Position numbers and translations under genes: made by a program. Of a stretch of DNA of 64,000 nt, positions 35,894 through 43,764 are shown in pieces. Source of the stretch: JAEINY01 sp942490535 (GTDB taxonomy: Bacteria; Bacteroidota; Bacteroidia; Bacteroidales; Marinilabiliaceae); the NCBI GenBank assembly GCA_942490535.1, contig CALNXQ010000002.1, forward strand, positions 124,001-188,000, in the 5' to 3' direction. Position 1 is the first letter of the stretch, and each line of letters begins with the position of its first letter. The notes under the pieces were generated by a model. It was not told where the DNA came from and did not search any database. It saw only the letters and a list, made by a program, of their open reading frames with translations.

Positions 35894-36637
35894 TTAGTTT
35901 CCGATTTCTGATCCTCTGCCCTTTTCTTTTCGCAGTGCTAATTTGATCTCTTTAAAAGAAAGCTCTTCCAGGATAAATTCAGTGTAACGTTGGCCAATTT
36001 GATCGGGCATGTGTGCATCTGATGAACGCAAAAGCACAAAATTAGCCAACTCCGGATGTTTTTGCTGAAGCTCTTTAACCATTGCCAAAGGACTGATCCC
36101 CATGGCATCAACCTTTAATCCAAAGGGCAAAAATCCCAATTGACTGTAGATGCTAAACCGCTTTTTATCCACATGAGCCAGAATAAACAATCCTTCTAGA
36201 GCATGTACTTTGGCCTCCACCTCCTCAATGGATTGATTTAACCCACTGATCAACAAACGCTCTTCCTCACCCATAATTTCTTCCTTTTCATTGACCCAAA
36301 CCTGATGTCCGAATACATCGGGATTGTTTTTTACTTCAGGAAGATGTTCATCCAAATACTCCTGAAAGGCATCCAGTTTTTCAAAATTTTCAAAGAGCGC
36401 TAAACAATGTACTTCTTCTTTTGTGGTAACTTCAGCGCCGCAAAGGACCATTATCCCCTCCTTATTAGCCAATTGAGCTACCACTTTGCATTGCCGGGTT
36501 GAATTGTGATCTGTAATGGCAATCACATCCAATCCCTTTAAGCGAGCTGCCTGAACAATCACCTGAGGACTCATCTCCAGGCTTCCGCAAGGAGACAATA
36601 CCGTGTGAATGTGCAAATCAGCTTTATACCGGTTCAT
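35894..36637 (-). CDS. PHP-domain phosphoesterase-like protein
   Basis: A 247-aa PHP domain protein. Metal-binding residues are seen in KADLHIHTVLSPCG, ITDHNS, CGAEVT, AHVDK and SSDAHMPD, so the full trinuclear site seems kept. It is likely a phosphoesterase acting on a small phosphorylated molecule or protein. Its position between DRTGG and HATPase genes in the hydrogenase operon recalls the Thermotoga arrangement. The substrate is unknown. Confidence 0.85.
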   Translation of the reverse strand: MNRYKADLHIHTVLSPCGSLEMSPQVIVQAARLKGLDVIAITDHNSTRQCKVVAQLANKEGIMVLCGAEVTTKEEVHCLALFENFEKLDAFQEYLDEHLPEVKNNPDVFGHQVWVNEKEEIMGEEERLLISGLNQSIEEVEAKVHALEGLFILAHVDKKRFSIYSQLGFLPFGLKVDAMGISPLAMVKELQQKHPELANFVLLRSSDAHMPDQIGQRYTEFILEELSFKEIKLALRKEKGRGSEIGN

Positions 36638-36641
36638 CTCA

Positions 36642-36974
36642 TTATTTCAATAGTTCGTATAGTTTACCAGATATTTCAAACGTTTCAAGATCGGTGCCTA
36701 GCAATGGAATACCCTCATCATTACTTTGAGACATGGTATTCTCTTCCGGCTCCAATCCTTTTACAATAATGACCGCAGCCACTTCTTTTAAAGATGCTAC
36801 CGCCATCACATTGCGATGTGTCTGCAAGGTGACCCATAGCTGATTTTCGTCCGCATTGCCCATCACATCACTTAGCAGATCAGAAGTATATCCGCCGGTC
36901 ACATCCCGGTCAAGACCATCCTTGCCACTAAATACTTTTAGATTCAGTTTTTCAACGATATCGTTAACTTTCAT
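36642..36974 (-). CDS. DRTGG-domain protein (first copy)
   Basis: A 110-aa protein resembling the DRTGG domain found next to CBS domains or alone beside sensory hydrogenases. Typical features are an N-terminal IVEKLNLKVFSGKDGLDR, then GGYTSDLLSDVMGNA and LWVTLQTHRNVMAVA. It overlaps the sensor hydrogenase gene by 11 bp. It has a paralogue at 38785 in the same operon. A regulatory, possibly ligand-binding role is inferred. Confidence 0.75.
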   Translation of the reverse strand: MKVNDIVEKLNLKVFSGKDGLDRDVTGGYTSDLLSDVMGNADENQLWVTLQTHRNVMAVASLKEVAAVIIVKGLEPEENTMSQSNDEGIPLLGTDLETFEISGKLYELLK

Positions 36975-38340
36975 TATTAGGGTTCTTTTTGTTATAATCC
37001 TTATCTAAGCGGTCCTTTCCCCATGTCTCTTCAATGATTCGAATAGAACGCTCAGGACTGATTTTGCGATTTTTCTCCAACATCCGTTGCAAAAACACAC
37101 AATTTGATAAATGGGCTTCTTTGCGCACAATATCTTCAGCTAAACTTTCGCAATTGGGAGCCCCACACGCGCCGCAATCAATTCCGGGCAGGAAACTCAT
37201 AATGCGACGCACACGTTGCATTTTCTTTAGAGCAACACCCATGTCCTCATCCAGCACCATCATTGAACGCGGTTCAATTTTGCCCACCTTCAACTGACTT
37301 TTTATATAGGACCGATACGATTCTTCAATAATCGGTGCCGGCTTATTAGCTGCCACCAAACGATGGGCCCGTGTTTTGAGACGCTCGACAGTCAAAAATC
37401 GGTTCTCCGACAATAAGACACCACCGGCACAACTCTGATCGCAAGCTCTTAACTCCAGAAAATCAACATTAATAATTTCATCACTCTCAACTTTCTCAAG
37501 GAAAGAAATTACATTGTGAATTTCATCAATGGCGAGGCAACGCCCTTTCATATGATACGACTCTCCTTCGGTCAAACTCCAGACTAAACCTTTAGACGAA
37601 AGGTACATATTATCATCCGCCTTACTAGACTTAAGTGAATCTCTCGTTTTTAAAATATGATACACTTTATTATAAAGAAAATCCATATTGATAACGCCAT
37701 CGACATACGACGTATCTTCACCTACCGGATTTTTTACTGTTGCAATTTTAGCAGCACAGGGCGTGACGTAAAAGATGCCTATTCTATCAGGATTGGCTCC
37801 TTCGTCGATCAACCGTTGACGGTAATAAACAGCCGATGTATCAATAGGTGGTTTAATGGGAATGATGTTGTTGACCAAGCCAGGAAATTTCACCTGTATC
37901 AAACGAACAATTGCTGGACAAAAGGGACTAATCAATGGTTTTTCCCGGTTGCTATTGAACTCCTCCAACATGGATTCGTTGATGACATCTACCGCCGCCT
38001 CCGCCGGAACGACATGTGTAAATCCCAACTCATGCAAGACATCAATAATTTCAGATTCGGCAATCTGTTTTGAAAATTGGCCAATAAAAACGGAGGGCAG
38101 TATGGCCACTCTTTGATCGTAATTAAATATTTTTGCAAAATCATCTTGCTCCACGTAGATGGCATCTACCGGACAAGCTTTCATACACTCGCCACAATCC
38201 ACACACCAATTTTTACGTATGGAAGCCACACCATCATGGATGCGGATAGCGTTGGTCGGACAAACCGTCATGCAATGGGTACACCCAAAGCACAATTCTT
38301 TGTCAACTTCCAATGCATGATAAAATTGCTCTTTATCCAT
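36964..38340 (-). CDS. Sensory-type [FeFe] hydrogenase homologue (HydS-like), short form
   Basis: A 458-aa protein. Two N-terminal [4Fe-4S] motifs (CFGCTHCMTVCP, CVDCGECMKACP) precede an H-cluster-like domain with SPFCPAIV in place of TSCCPGW, TPCAAK in place of MPCxxK, and RACDQSCAGG in place of MACxxGC. The cluster-binding cysteines are kept, but the proton-transfer cysteine is replaced by Phe, a trait of sensory hydrogenases. A C-terminal four-cysteine [4Fe-4S] module (CGACGAPNC plus a later Cys) follows. TM1421 (HydS) of Thermotoga is the nearest known arrangement. H2 or redox sensing is inferred. Confidence 0.85.
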   Translation of the reverse strand: MDKEQFYHALEVDKELCFGCTHCMTVCPTNAIRIHDGVASIRKNWCVDCGECMKACPVDAIYVEQDDFAKIFNYDQRVAILPSVFIGQFSKQIAESEIIDVLHELGFTHVVPAEAAVDVINESMLEEFNSNREKPLISPFCPAIVRLIQVKFPGLVNNIIPIKPPIDTSAVYYRQRLIDEGANPDRIGIFYVTPCAAKIATVKNPVGEDTSYVDGVINMDFLYNKVYHILKTRDSLKSSKADDNMYLSSKGLVWSLTEGESYHMKGRCLAIDEIHNVISFLEKVESDEIINVDFLELRACDQSCAGGVLLSENRFLTVERLKTRAHRLVAANKPAPIIEESYRSYIKSQLKVGKIEPRSMMVLDEDMGVALKKMQRVRRIMSFLPGIDCGACGAPNCESLAEDIVRKEAHLSNCVFLQRMLEKNRKISPERSIRIIEETWGKDRLDKDYNKKNPNNES

Positions 38341-38355
38341 CCCTAATTAAACTAT

Positions 38356-38778
38356 TTAGGTGGTTAAATTGGTAATAAGTTCAACAGTGGTACCTTCACC
38401 CACTCTGCTTGAAATCGTTAAAGAATCCGCATTCCGCTTCATATTAGGTAACCCCATACCGGCACCGAAACCCATCTCTCGAACCATGGCTGAAGCCGTG
38501 GAATATCCTACCTGCATGGCCAGATCTATATCCGGAATACCAGGTCCCTGATCTTCGATGCGAATCACAATACGGGATGGATCAATATCCACCAAAATCT
38601 GTCCTTTATAAGCATGCGCCACCACATTGACTTCCCCCTCATAAAGCGCAACAACCACGCGTTTCACCACTTTGGGATCCACATTCAGCTGTTTCAACAC
38701 CTTTTTAACGGCGCTGGCTGCATTCCCTGCCTTGGTAAAGTTGCCGCCTTCTACTTCATATTTAAATTCCATCGCCAC
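38356..38778 (-). CDS. RsbW-like anti-sigma-factor-type serine kinase domain
   Basis: A 140-aa GHKL ATPase of the RsbW/SpoIIAB size class. Features are VVALYEGEVNVVAHAY (N-box region), RIEDQGPGIPD (G1), and GAGMGLPNMKRNAD (G2). Such proteins phosphorylate anti-anti-sigma or STAS partners and are countered by PP2C/SpoIIE phosphatases; one is encoded two genes away (39407). No STAS protein or sigma factor is found in the window, so the target is missing. It lies 15 bp before the sensor hydrogenase gene. Confidence 0.83.
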   Translation of the reverse strand: MAMEFKYEVEGGNFTKAGNAASAVKKVLKQLNVDPKVVKRVVVALYEGEVNVVAHAYKGQILVDIDPSRIVIRIEDQGPGIPDIDLAMQVGYSTASAMVREMGFGAGMGLPNMKRNADSLTISSRVGEGTTVELITNLTT

Positions 38779-38784
38779 CAGTCA

Positions 38785-39129
38785 TCAATAAACCGGTTGT
38801 AAACCGGCTTCGTGCAACATCCCGATCGTTTTAAACATTGAATAGCGACATTCCAACAGAACCATGTGATTCTCGCTGGCAATCTTTCTCATATCAGGCG
38901 TGACTGATTTATCACGCACAAAGAGTATACAAGATATATCCGCCATTTCAGCCGTTCGTACCACTTGCACATTGGCCAAACCTGTGATAAGTACTAACTG
39001 CTCTGAATCAAGTGTTAGAACATCACTCATCAGATCACTGGCAAAACCACATTCAATGCTCCGATCCAGATATTCTTCACCACAGATAACCCTGGCATCC
39101 AGAACTTCAGCAATTTTCTTTATTTCCAT
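38785..39129 (-). CDS. DRTGG-domain protein (second copy)
   Basis: A 114-aa protein similar to that at 36642: IAEVLDARVICGEEYLDR, GFASDLMSDVLTLDSEQ and LANVQVVRTAEMADIS follow the same pattern. It is 6 bp upstream of the RsbW-like gene. The two copies flank the kinase and sensor genes, which suggests a recent or functional duplication. Upstream lies a 277-bp gap (39130-39406), AT-rich and without a gene, that might hold an internal promoter. Confidence 0.72.
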   Translation of the reverse strand: MEIKKIAEVLDARVICGEEYLDRSIECGFASDLMSDVLTLDSEQLVLITGLANVQVVRTAEMADISCILFVRDKSVTPDMRKIASENHMVLLECRYSMFKTIGMLHEAGLQPVY

Positions 39130-39406
39130 TAACGATTTCTTAGTTTCTTTAAAATTTTCAACAGTTTCAGCGAAACTATTAAAGAAAATTTTCCCGAATT
39201 CACTGCAAACTAATAGTATTCAAGTGAAAAAAAAAAGCACGAATGTTACTTTTTGTTAATACATATCAAGTCTAAATTAAAGAGCAACACATTACGGCAT
39301 TTAGAGGATGTATTCTGTCAATTTATAAGCAATGATTAAGCACTAACCTTCAATCCCTAAGAAAACCATTGAATGTGACTTTTATCATGAACCTACCAAA
39401 TTATCA

Positions 39407-40597
39407 CTACATATACTCCACATCGACTTCTTTTAGAAATTTATCCTCCAGCAACTTAACAATGCGTTTAATTACAGTGCGTCTGATTTCCAACTCAATT
39501 GGTAAGTTTGGATCTTGATGAGCTATATTTATTCGAGTCCCATTCAGCACATGTATTTTATCGCTTTCCAGAAATAATTTAATAATCTGATCAGCAGGCC
39601 CATTACCAAGTCGTGTATCTTTATGATAATGTTCCAAAAGTTTTGATACTTTCCCCAACGTTAAAATCCCTTCGGTGACCAGACTCATGCCTTCCACATA
39701 CGATACGGGAGGCAAATCGGGATCAGCCGAATCCATTCCGGCATCAAATTTCAAAGCCAATTCACGGGCGATAATTTCTGCTGTTGTTCCACCGGCGATA
39801 ATTCGCTTTCCTTTAAAGCGACTGACTTTTAGCGAGAAATCAAAGTCATTTTTATCTTCAAAAGGAGGACCTGAAACCAACAGTAATTTTCGAGGTTCTC
39901 TAAAGTATATAACACCACACGAAGAATCATCTTTAGGCTTATCGCCATCGTGCAGGCAGGCGATATTAACCACTTTCTGAGCCAACTTTCCGGACGAAGC
40001 AAAAGGTGTGTAATTGACTATTTTCTGAACGTAATTTTCCATTTCATCACGTCCCCAACCAAATGGCAATGCTTTAGATCCCATGCCCGATTGGGCAATA
40101 CCATCGGTCCAAAAAAACACACGATCTTCTTTAAGTGCCCTAAAGCGACACGTATGTAATTTCTTCCCTTTATTTTTATCACTGTCCAGTTCAATCTCCT
40201 TCCACCCGGGGTTATAAATCTGACTCCCTCGCATCACCAGGCAGGATGGATTATCATATTCCACAATTGTTGTGGTTCCGTCGTCTTCGATGTCGATGAT
40301 AGAAAAAGTACTGTAACTCATTTTTCGCACACTGCAGACCGGTAAGGTATTCATAATAATCTCAGCGGTCTTTTGAACTTCCCGGTGCTCCACGGTAAAG
40401 TTAATGGCCATAGAAGCCGTTAAAGTTGCTAATACATTAGCCTTTACACCACTACCCATACCATCAGAAAGAACTACTACCGTTCGCCCTTCTTCTTTTA
40501 CACGACGTGATAAAAACACATCTCCACAGATGAGCTCACCCTCATGGTTATTCTGACGGCATTCAATATCAATAAAGAAATTATTATCAGGATTCAT
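39407..40597 (-). CDS. SpoIIE-type PP2C serine phosphatase
   Basis: A 396-aa protein with a PP2C/SpoIIE fold in the first 220 residues: CGDVFLSRR, VVVLSDGMGSGVKAN with the metal-binding DG, and a later HDGDKPKDDSSC with the second acidic pair. The C-terminal 170 residues are not recognised as a separate domain. It overlaps the PAS-containing sensor hydrogenase gene by 11 bp, a strong hint that the pair are a sensor-effector unit. It is the expected opponent of the RsbW-like kinase. Confidence 0.87.
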   Translation of the reverse strand: MNPDNNFFIDIECRQNNHEGELICGDVFLSRRVKEEGRTVVVLSDGMGSGVKANVLATLTASMAINFTVEHREVQKTAEIIMNTLPVCSVRKMSYSTFSIIDIEDDGTTTIVEYDNPSCLVMRGSQIYNPGWKEIELDSDKNKGKKLHTCRFRALKEDRVFFWTDGIAQSGMGSKALPFGWGRDEMENYVQKIVNYTPFASSGKLAQKVVNIACLHDGDKPKDDSSCGVIYFREPRKLLLVSGPPFEDKNDFDFSLKVSRFKGKRIIAGGTTAEIIARELALKFDAGMDSADPDLPPVSYVEGMSLVTEGILTLGKVSKLLEHYHKDTRLGNGPADQIIKLFLESDKIHVLNGTRINIAHQDPNLPIELEIRRTVIKRIVKLLEDKFLKEVDVEYM

Positions 40598-42440
40598 TGT
40601 CTAAACCTAATTTTTGGGCCTGAATAATACTATTCAACGTTTTCTCAGTTTTAGAAGCACTCTCACCCAAAAGAAATGCAATCTGCTGAACGGTTTCAAG
40701 ATTCTCCCGTATGACATTACGCGCACGTGCAATAACTTCCTCACGCCTTACCTCTGGGGCTATTAAATCACGAATAATACCTCCAACTACTCGATTCTTT
40801 TTTATCGTAAATACAGAAACATTTAAAATTGAATTCCCATACGGCGAATCCCGGTTTAAGACATCCTGTCCGGATTTTAAAACAGAAGAAAACAACCGAT
40901 GAAAAGGCAACAAACTGGACAATTCAGCACCTTTTAAACCTGGTACTAACTCGGCAATTTCCTTGGCTTCCTCGCCCAACATTTCAATGAAATGATTGTT
41001 TGATTCCAACACCTTTAAATCCTGATCCACAATCACTACCCCTGCCCGAATTTTATTCAGCATAGCAGTGGTTGTTTCAGCCGCCTCACGGGCTGCCAAC
41101 TCCTCAAATCTGGATTTTTCTTCACTTTTCTGCAAGGCTTCCTGGGTGCGCTTTAACTTATCATTGGCCGCATTAACTTTGCTGATATAGGTATGTAGCT
41201 TCTTAATGGTGTATGTATAGCACTGTTCATATTCCGTAAGCCCTTGAATGTGCGCCACCGCAAACTCCTTGCAGGTTGGGTAACCACAGGCCCCACAACC
41301 TAAAAGGTCCTCCTCTTTGGTTTTGCCCATATCGACCAGTACTTGCTGAATCTGTTCTTCAGGAGGGTATGGCAAACGCTGATCCATGGACCGAAAAGTA
41401 CGTTTCAGATCTAGATCTTTATACATTTCCATATCAGATTTCCACTGATCACAATCAATGTCTTTCATCCGTTTGCTCACATACTTAATAACTTGTGAGC
41501 GACGCGTAAATTTTTTTCCCCCTTTAGAAGTACCTGGCCCCATGATGCATCCTTTACAATAAAACAGATCCAGGTGTTGCTTCAGTTCTACCTCACTTCG
41601 AAACTCTTTAATGGATTGCAAGAAATTGGTACGTCCTTCAGTAATTAAAATATCTGCTTCCAATAAATCCTGGTTGACATCTACGGCCTGAAATAGTCCG
41701 TGAGCAATAGGGAAAAGCCCTCCTTTTCGGCCTAATGGCGGATCAAAATCACTAAATTCCACTGAATTTTCTTTAATTCCATGTTCGGCGAACAATTCAC
41801 GTAACTCCACAAAAGTAATTACCGCATCAATCTGACCGTCCGTCTGATTAAAAGATTTAACATCATCCTTCGCTGAAGTGCAAGCTGTGATATAAACCAC
41901 CCGTTGGTCATTTCCATATTTCTTACGAATTACTTTTGACATGGCAATAAAGGGAGGAACAATCGGGGCTAGGTTTTCAACCATCCCCGGGTGCATCTTC
42001 TCAATATACTTTATAACTGGTGGGCACTTCGTGGAAATAAAATACTTTCCCTGAAAGGTATCCAATAACTCTTTGTATTTATTAGCTACTAAATCAACCC
42101 CAAAAGCCATTTCTGTCACCAGGTCAAAACCTAACGCCCGAATCATTGCTACAAATTTCCGGTAATCGGTAATATCTGTAAATTCACCAGAGATAGCCGG
42201 ATCACAAATAGCAGCCACCCGGTCCTCCGCTTCTAAAAAAGCTTTGGTCTTACCCTTTTCATCCCGGTAGTGAATGGCGTGTTGTGCACACATGGTGACA
42301 CAATGCCCACAACCAATACATCGTTCCGGAATTATTTGTGCGTGCTTATCAGCAATTTTTATAGCTTTAGCCGGACACACCCTGACACACGTATAACTCA
42401 AATTACATTTTTCCTTATCTGATACAATTAGCTGGCTCAT
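40587..42440 (-). CDS. PAS-containing sensory [FeFe] hydrogenase homologue (HsfB / group C type)
   Basis: A 617-aa protein. Order: two [4Fe-4S] motifs (CVRVCPAKAI, CIGCGHCVTMC); an H-cluster-like domain with TKCPPV (Cys139), ACTSAKDD and YCKGCIMGPG (Cys295, Cys298); a C-terminal [4Fe-4S] module CGACGYPTC plus Cys; a coiled coil; and a PAS domain at about 470-570. The proton-transfer cysteine is a lysine here, and the third motif has C-x2-C, not the canonical C-x3-C. The build matches group C signalling hydrogenases. The coupled SpoIIE gene suggests output by dephosphorylation. Confidence 0.87.
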   Translation of the reverse strand: MSQLIVSDKEKCNLSYTCVRVCPAKAIKIADKHAQIIPERCIGCGHCVTMCAQHAIHYRDEKGKTKAFLEAEDRVAAICDPAISGEFTDITDYRKFVAMIRALGFDLVTEMAFGVDLVANKYKELLDTFQGKYFISTKCPPVIKYIEKMHPGMVENLAPIVPPFIAMSKVIRKKYGNDQRVVYITACTSAKDDVKSFNQTDGQIDAVITFVELRELFAEHGIKENSVEFSDFDPPLGRKGGLFPIAHGLFQAVDVNQDLLEADILITEGRTNFLQSIKEFRSEVELKQHLDLFYCKGCIMGPGTSKGGKKFTRRSQVIKYVSKRMKDIDCDQWKSDMEMYKDLDLKRTFRSMDQRLPYPPEEQIQQVLVDMGKTKEEDLLGCGACGYPTCKEFAVAHIQGLTEYEQCYTYTIKKLHTYISKVNAANDKLKRTQEALQKSEEKSRFEELAAREAAETTTAMLNKIRAGVVIVDQDLKVLESNNHFIEMLGEEAKEIAELVPGLKGAELSSLLPFHRLFSSVLKSGQDVLNRDSPYGNSILNVSVFTIKKNRVVGGIIRDLIAPEVRREEVIARARNVIRENLETVQQIAFLLGESASKTEKTLNSIIQAQKLGLDNES

Positions 42441-42454
42441 AACCTAGGATTAAC

Positions 42455-42709
42455 TTAAGCGACAATTTCAAAAAACTCATTTAAAATATCATAAATATTA
42501 TCACTGCTAACCTGCTTATACATCTGCTCATCGATCATCAAGATAGGTCCTTCTTCACAATGCCCGCCACACAGATCGCCATGAAAGAAGACTTCCGCAT
42601 TTAAGTTGTGCTCTTTTAAAAAGCGCTTTATTATTTCAAGAATAGTCTTATTTCCCCTTGAGAAACAAGAACTTCCCAGACAAATAGTAATATCATGTTT
42701 GGTTTCCAT
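42455..42709 (-). CDS. Small thioredoxin-like [2Fe-2S] protein
   Basis: An 84-aa protein with a complete thioredoxin-like [2Fe-2S] site: ICLGSSC (C-x4-C) and DLCGGHCEEGP (C-x3-C). It resembles the C-terminal domain of NuoE/HydC without the helical part. It is the first gene of the long sensory/HydABC operon, 14 bp before the PAS-containing sensor gene, and is probably its electron partner. That pairing is inferred. Confidence 0.85.
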   Translation of the reverse strand: METKHDITICLGSSCFSRGNKTILEIIKRFLKEHNLNAEVFFHGDLCGGHCEEGPILMIDEQMYKQVSSDNIYDILNEFFEIVA

Positions 42710-42863
42710 AAATCATTGGTATATGCATCAATTGGTTTTCGTAAATTAATTTTTTTTAACAAAAAAACAAAAGATATTTATCAGTTTATCCATGTTTCCA
42801 AGCTTACACATAACCCTGCATTTCATTTCGTAACATTACTTTTGGACAGTAACTCTAAATTCA

Positions 42864-42895
42864 TTTGTAAATGTCCTGCTATCCAAGTATTTTTA
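42864..42895 (+). promoter_or_regulatory. Bacteroidota-type promoter for the universal stress protein gene
   Basis: TTTG (42864-42867), then exactly 20 nt, then TATTTTTA (42888-42895), close to TAnnTTTG. A start near 42902 gives a leader of about 24 nt before ATG 42926. The opposite promoter for the minus-strand operon in this 216-bp gap is not clear. Confidence 0.55.
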
Positions 42896-42925
42896 AGCCG
42901 AACAACCTGAAACAATTCATATCTT

Positions 42926-43762
42926 ATGAATTCCCATAAACAAAATATTCTTATCCCTGTCACATTTTCTGATAAGGACAAAGTGACCATTGAACATGGA
43001 CTATTATTAGCTAAAGCTTTCAATAAGGATATTACATTGTTGGCTGTCGTTGATGAAAACTCATCAGATGACATTATGCAAAGCATTAACAACCAACTTG
43101 AGGCGCTCAAACAAACTTTTTCATCCGTTCATACACCCCGTATTCTTAGCATGATTGAACAGGGGATACTTATGCCGATCCTCAAGAAAACTTCGGATGA
43201 AATTGAAGCTGCCAGTGTGATAATGACAATGGAAAAAAATTCCCGCATTCGCTTTTACAAAGATGTTCAATTCATAAAAGAAACCAAACAGTTTAAAATG
43301 CCCTTTTTAATGGTTCACTCCCAAGAACCACACCCCGAACAATCGAAGATCATTTATTTGCCCATTGGCTTTCGGAAAGAAGAGAAGGAAAAACTGGTTT
43401 GGGCCAGCTATTTTGGTCGTTTTAACCATTCAAAAATAGTGCTGCTCAAAGCTAAAGAATCCGATTCTACAGCCCGCGCCCGGGTACAGGCCCATATTTT
43501 GTTTGCAAAGAAACTCTTTGATCAGTTTAACCTCGATTATGATATCATTGCTTCAACCAAAAACAGTTTTGGCATCACCAAAGAAGCCTTGCAATTCGCT
43601 CACTATGAAAAAAAAGGTATTGTGATGATTTGCACCACTAAACACTATGGGCCTGAAGAAGAAATTATTGGACCTCCTGAATTGAAGTTCATAAAAAACC
43701 GGGAGCAAGTCCCGGTCTTTTGTGTCAATCCAAGGCAGGATCTGTACGTTTTATGTGAATAA
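42926..43762 (+). CDS. Universal stress protein family, tandem UspA
   Basis: A 278-aa protein with two Usp-like domains. The first starts NILIPVTFSDKDKVTIEHGLLLAKAF; the second contains KIIYLPIGFRKEEKEKLVWAS. The ATP-binding G-x2-G-x9-G(S/T) motif of classical UspA is not obvious, so it may be a non-nucleotide-binding form. It is the only plus-strand gene between two minus-strand [FeFe] hydrogenase operons, and its stop is 2 bp from the end of the convergent hydA-type gene at 43765. A role linked to redox stress is possible but not shown. Confidence 0.82.
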   Translation: MNSHKQNILIPVTFSDKDKVTIEHGLLLAKAFNKDITLLAVVDENSSDDIMQSINNQLEALKQTFSSVHTPRILSMIEQGILMPILKKTSDEIEAASVIMTMEKNSRIRFYKDVQFIKETKQFKMPFLMVHSQEPHPEQSKIIYLPIGFRKEEKEKLVWASYFGRFNHSKIVLLKAKESDSTARARVQAHILFAKKLFDQFNLDYDIIASTKNSFGITKEALQFAHYEKKGIVMICTTKHYGPEEEIIGPPELKFIKNREQVPVFCVNPRQDLYVLCE

Positions 43763-43764
43763 AA

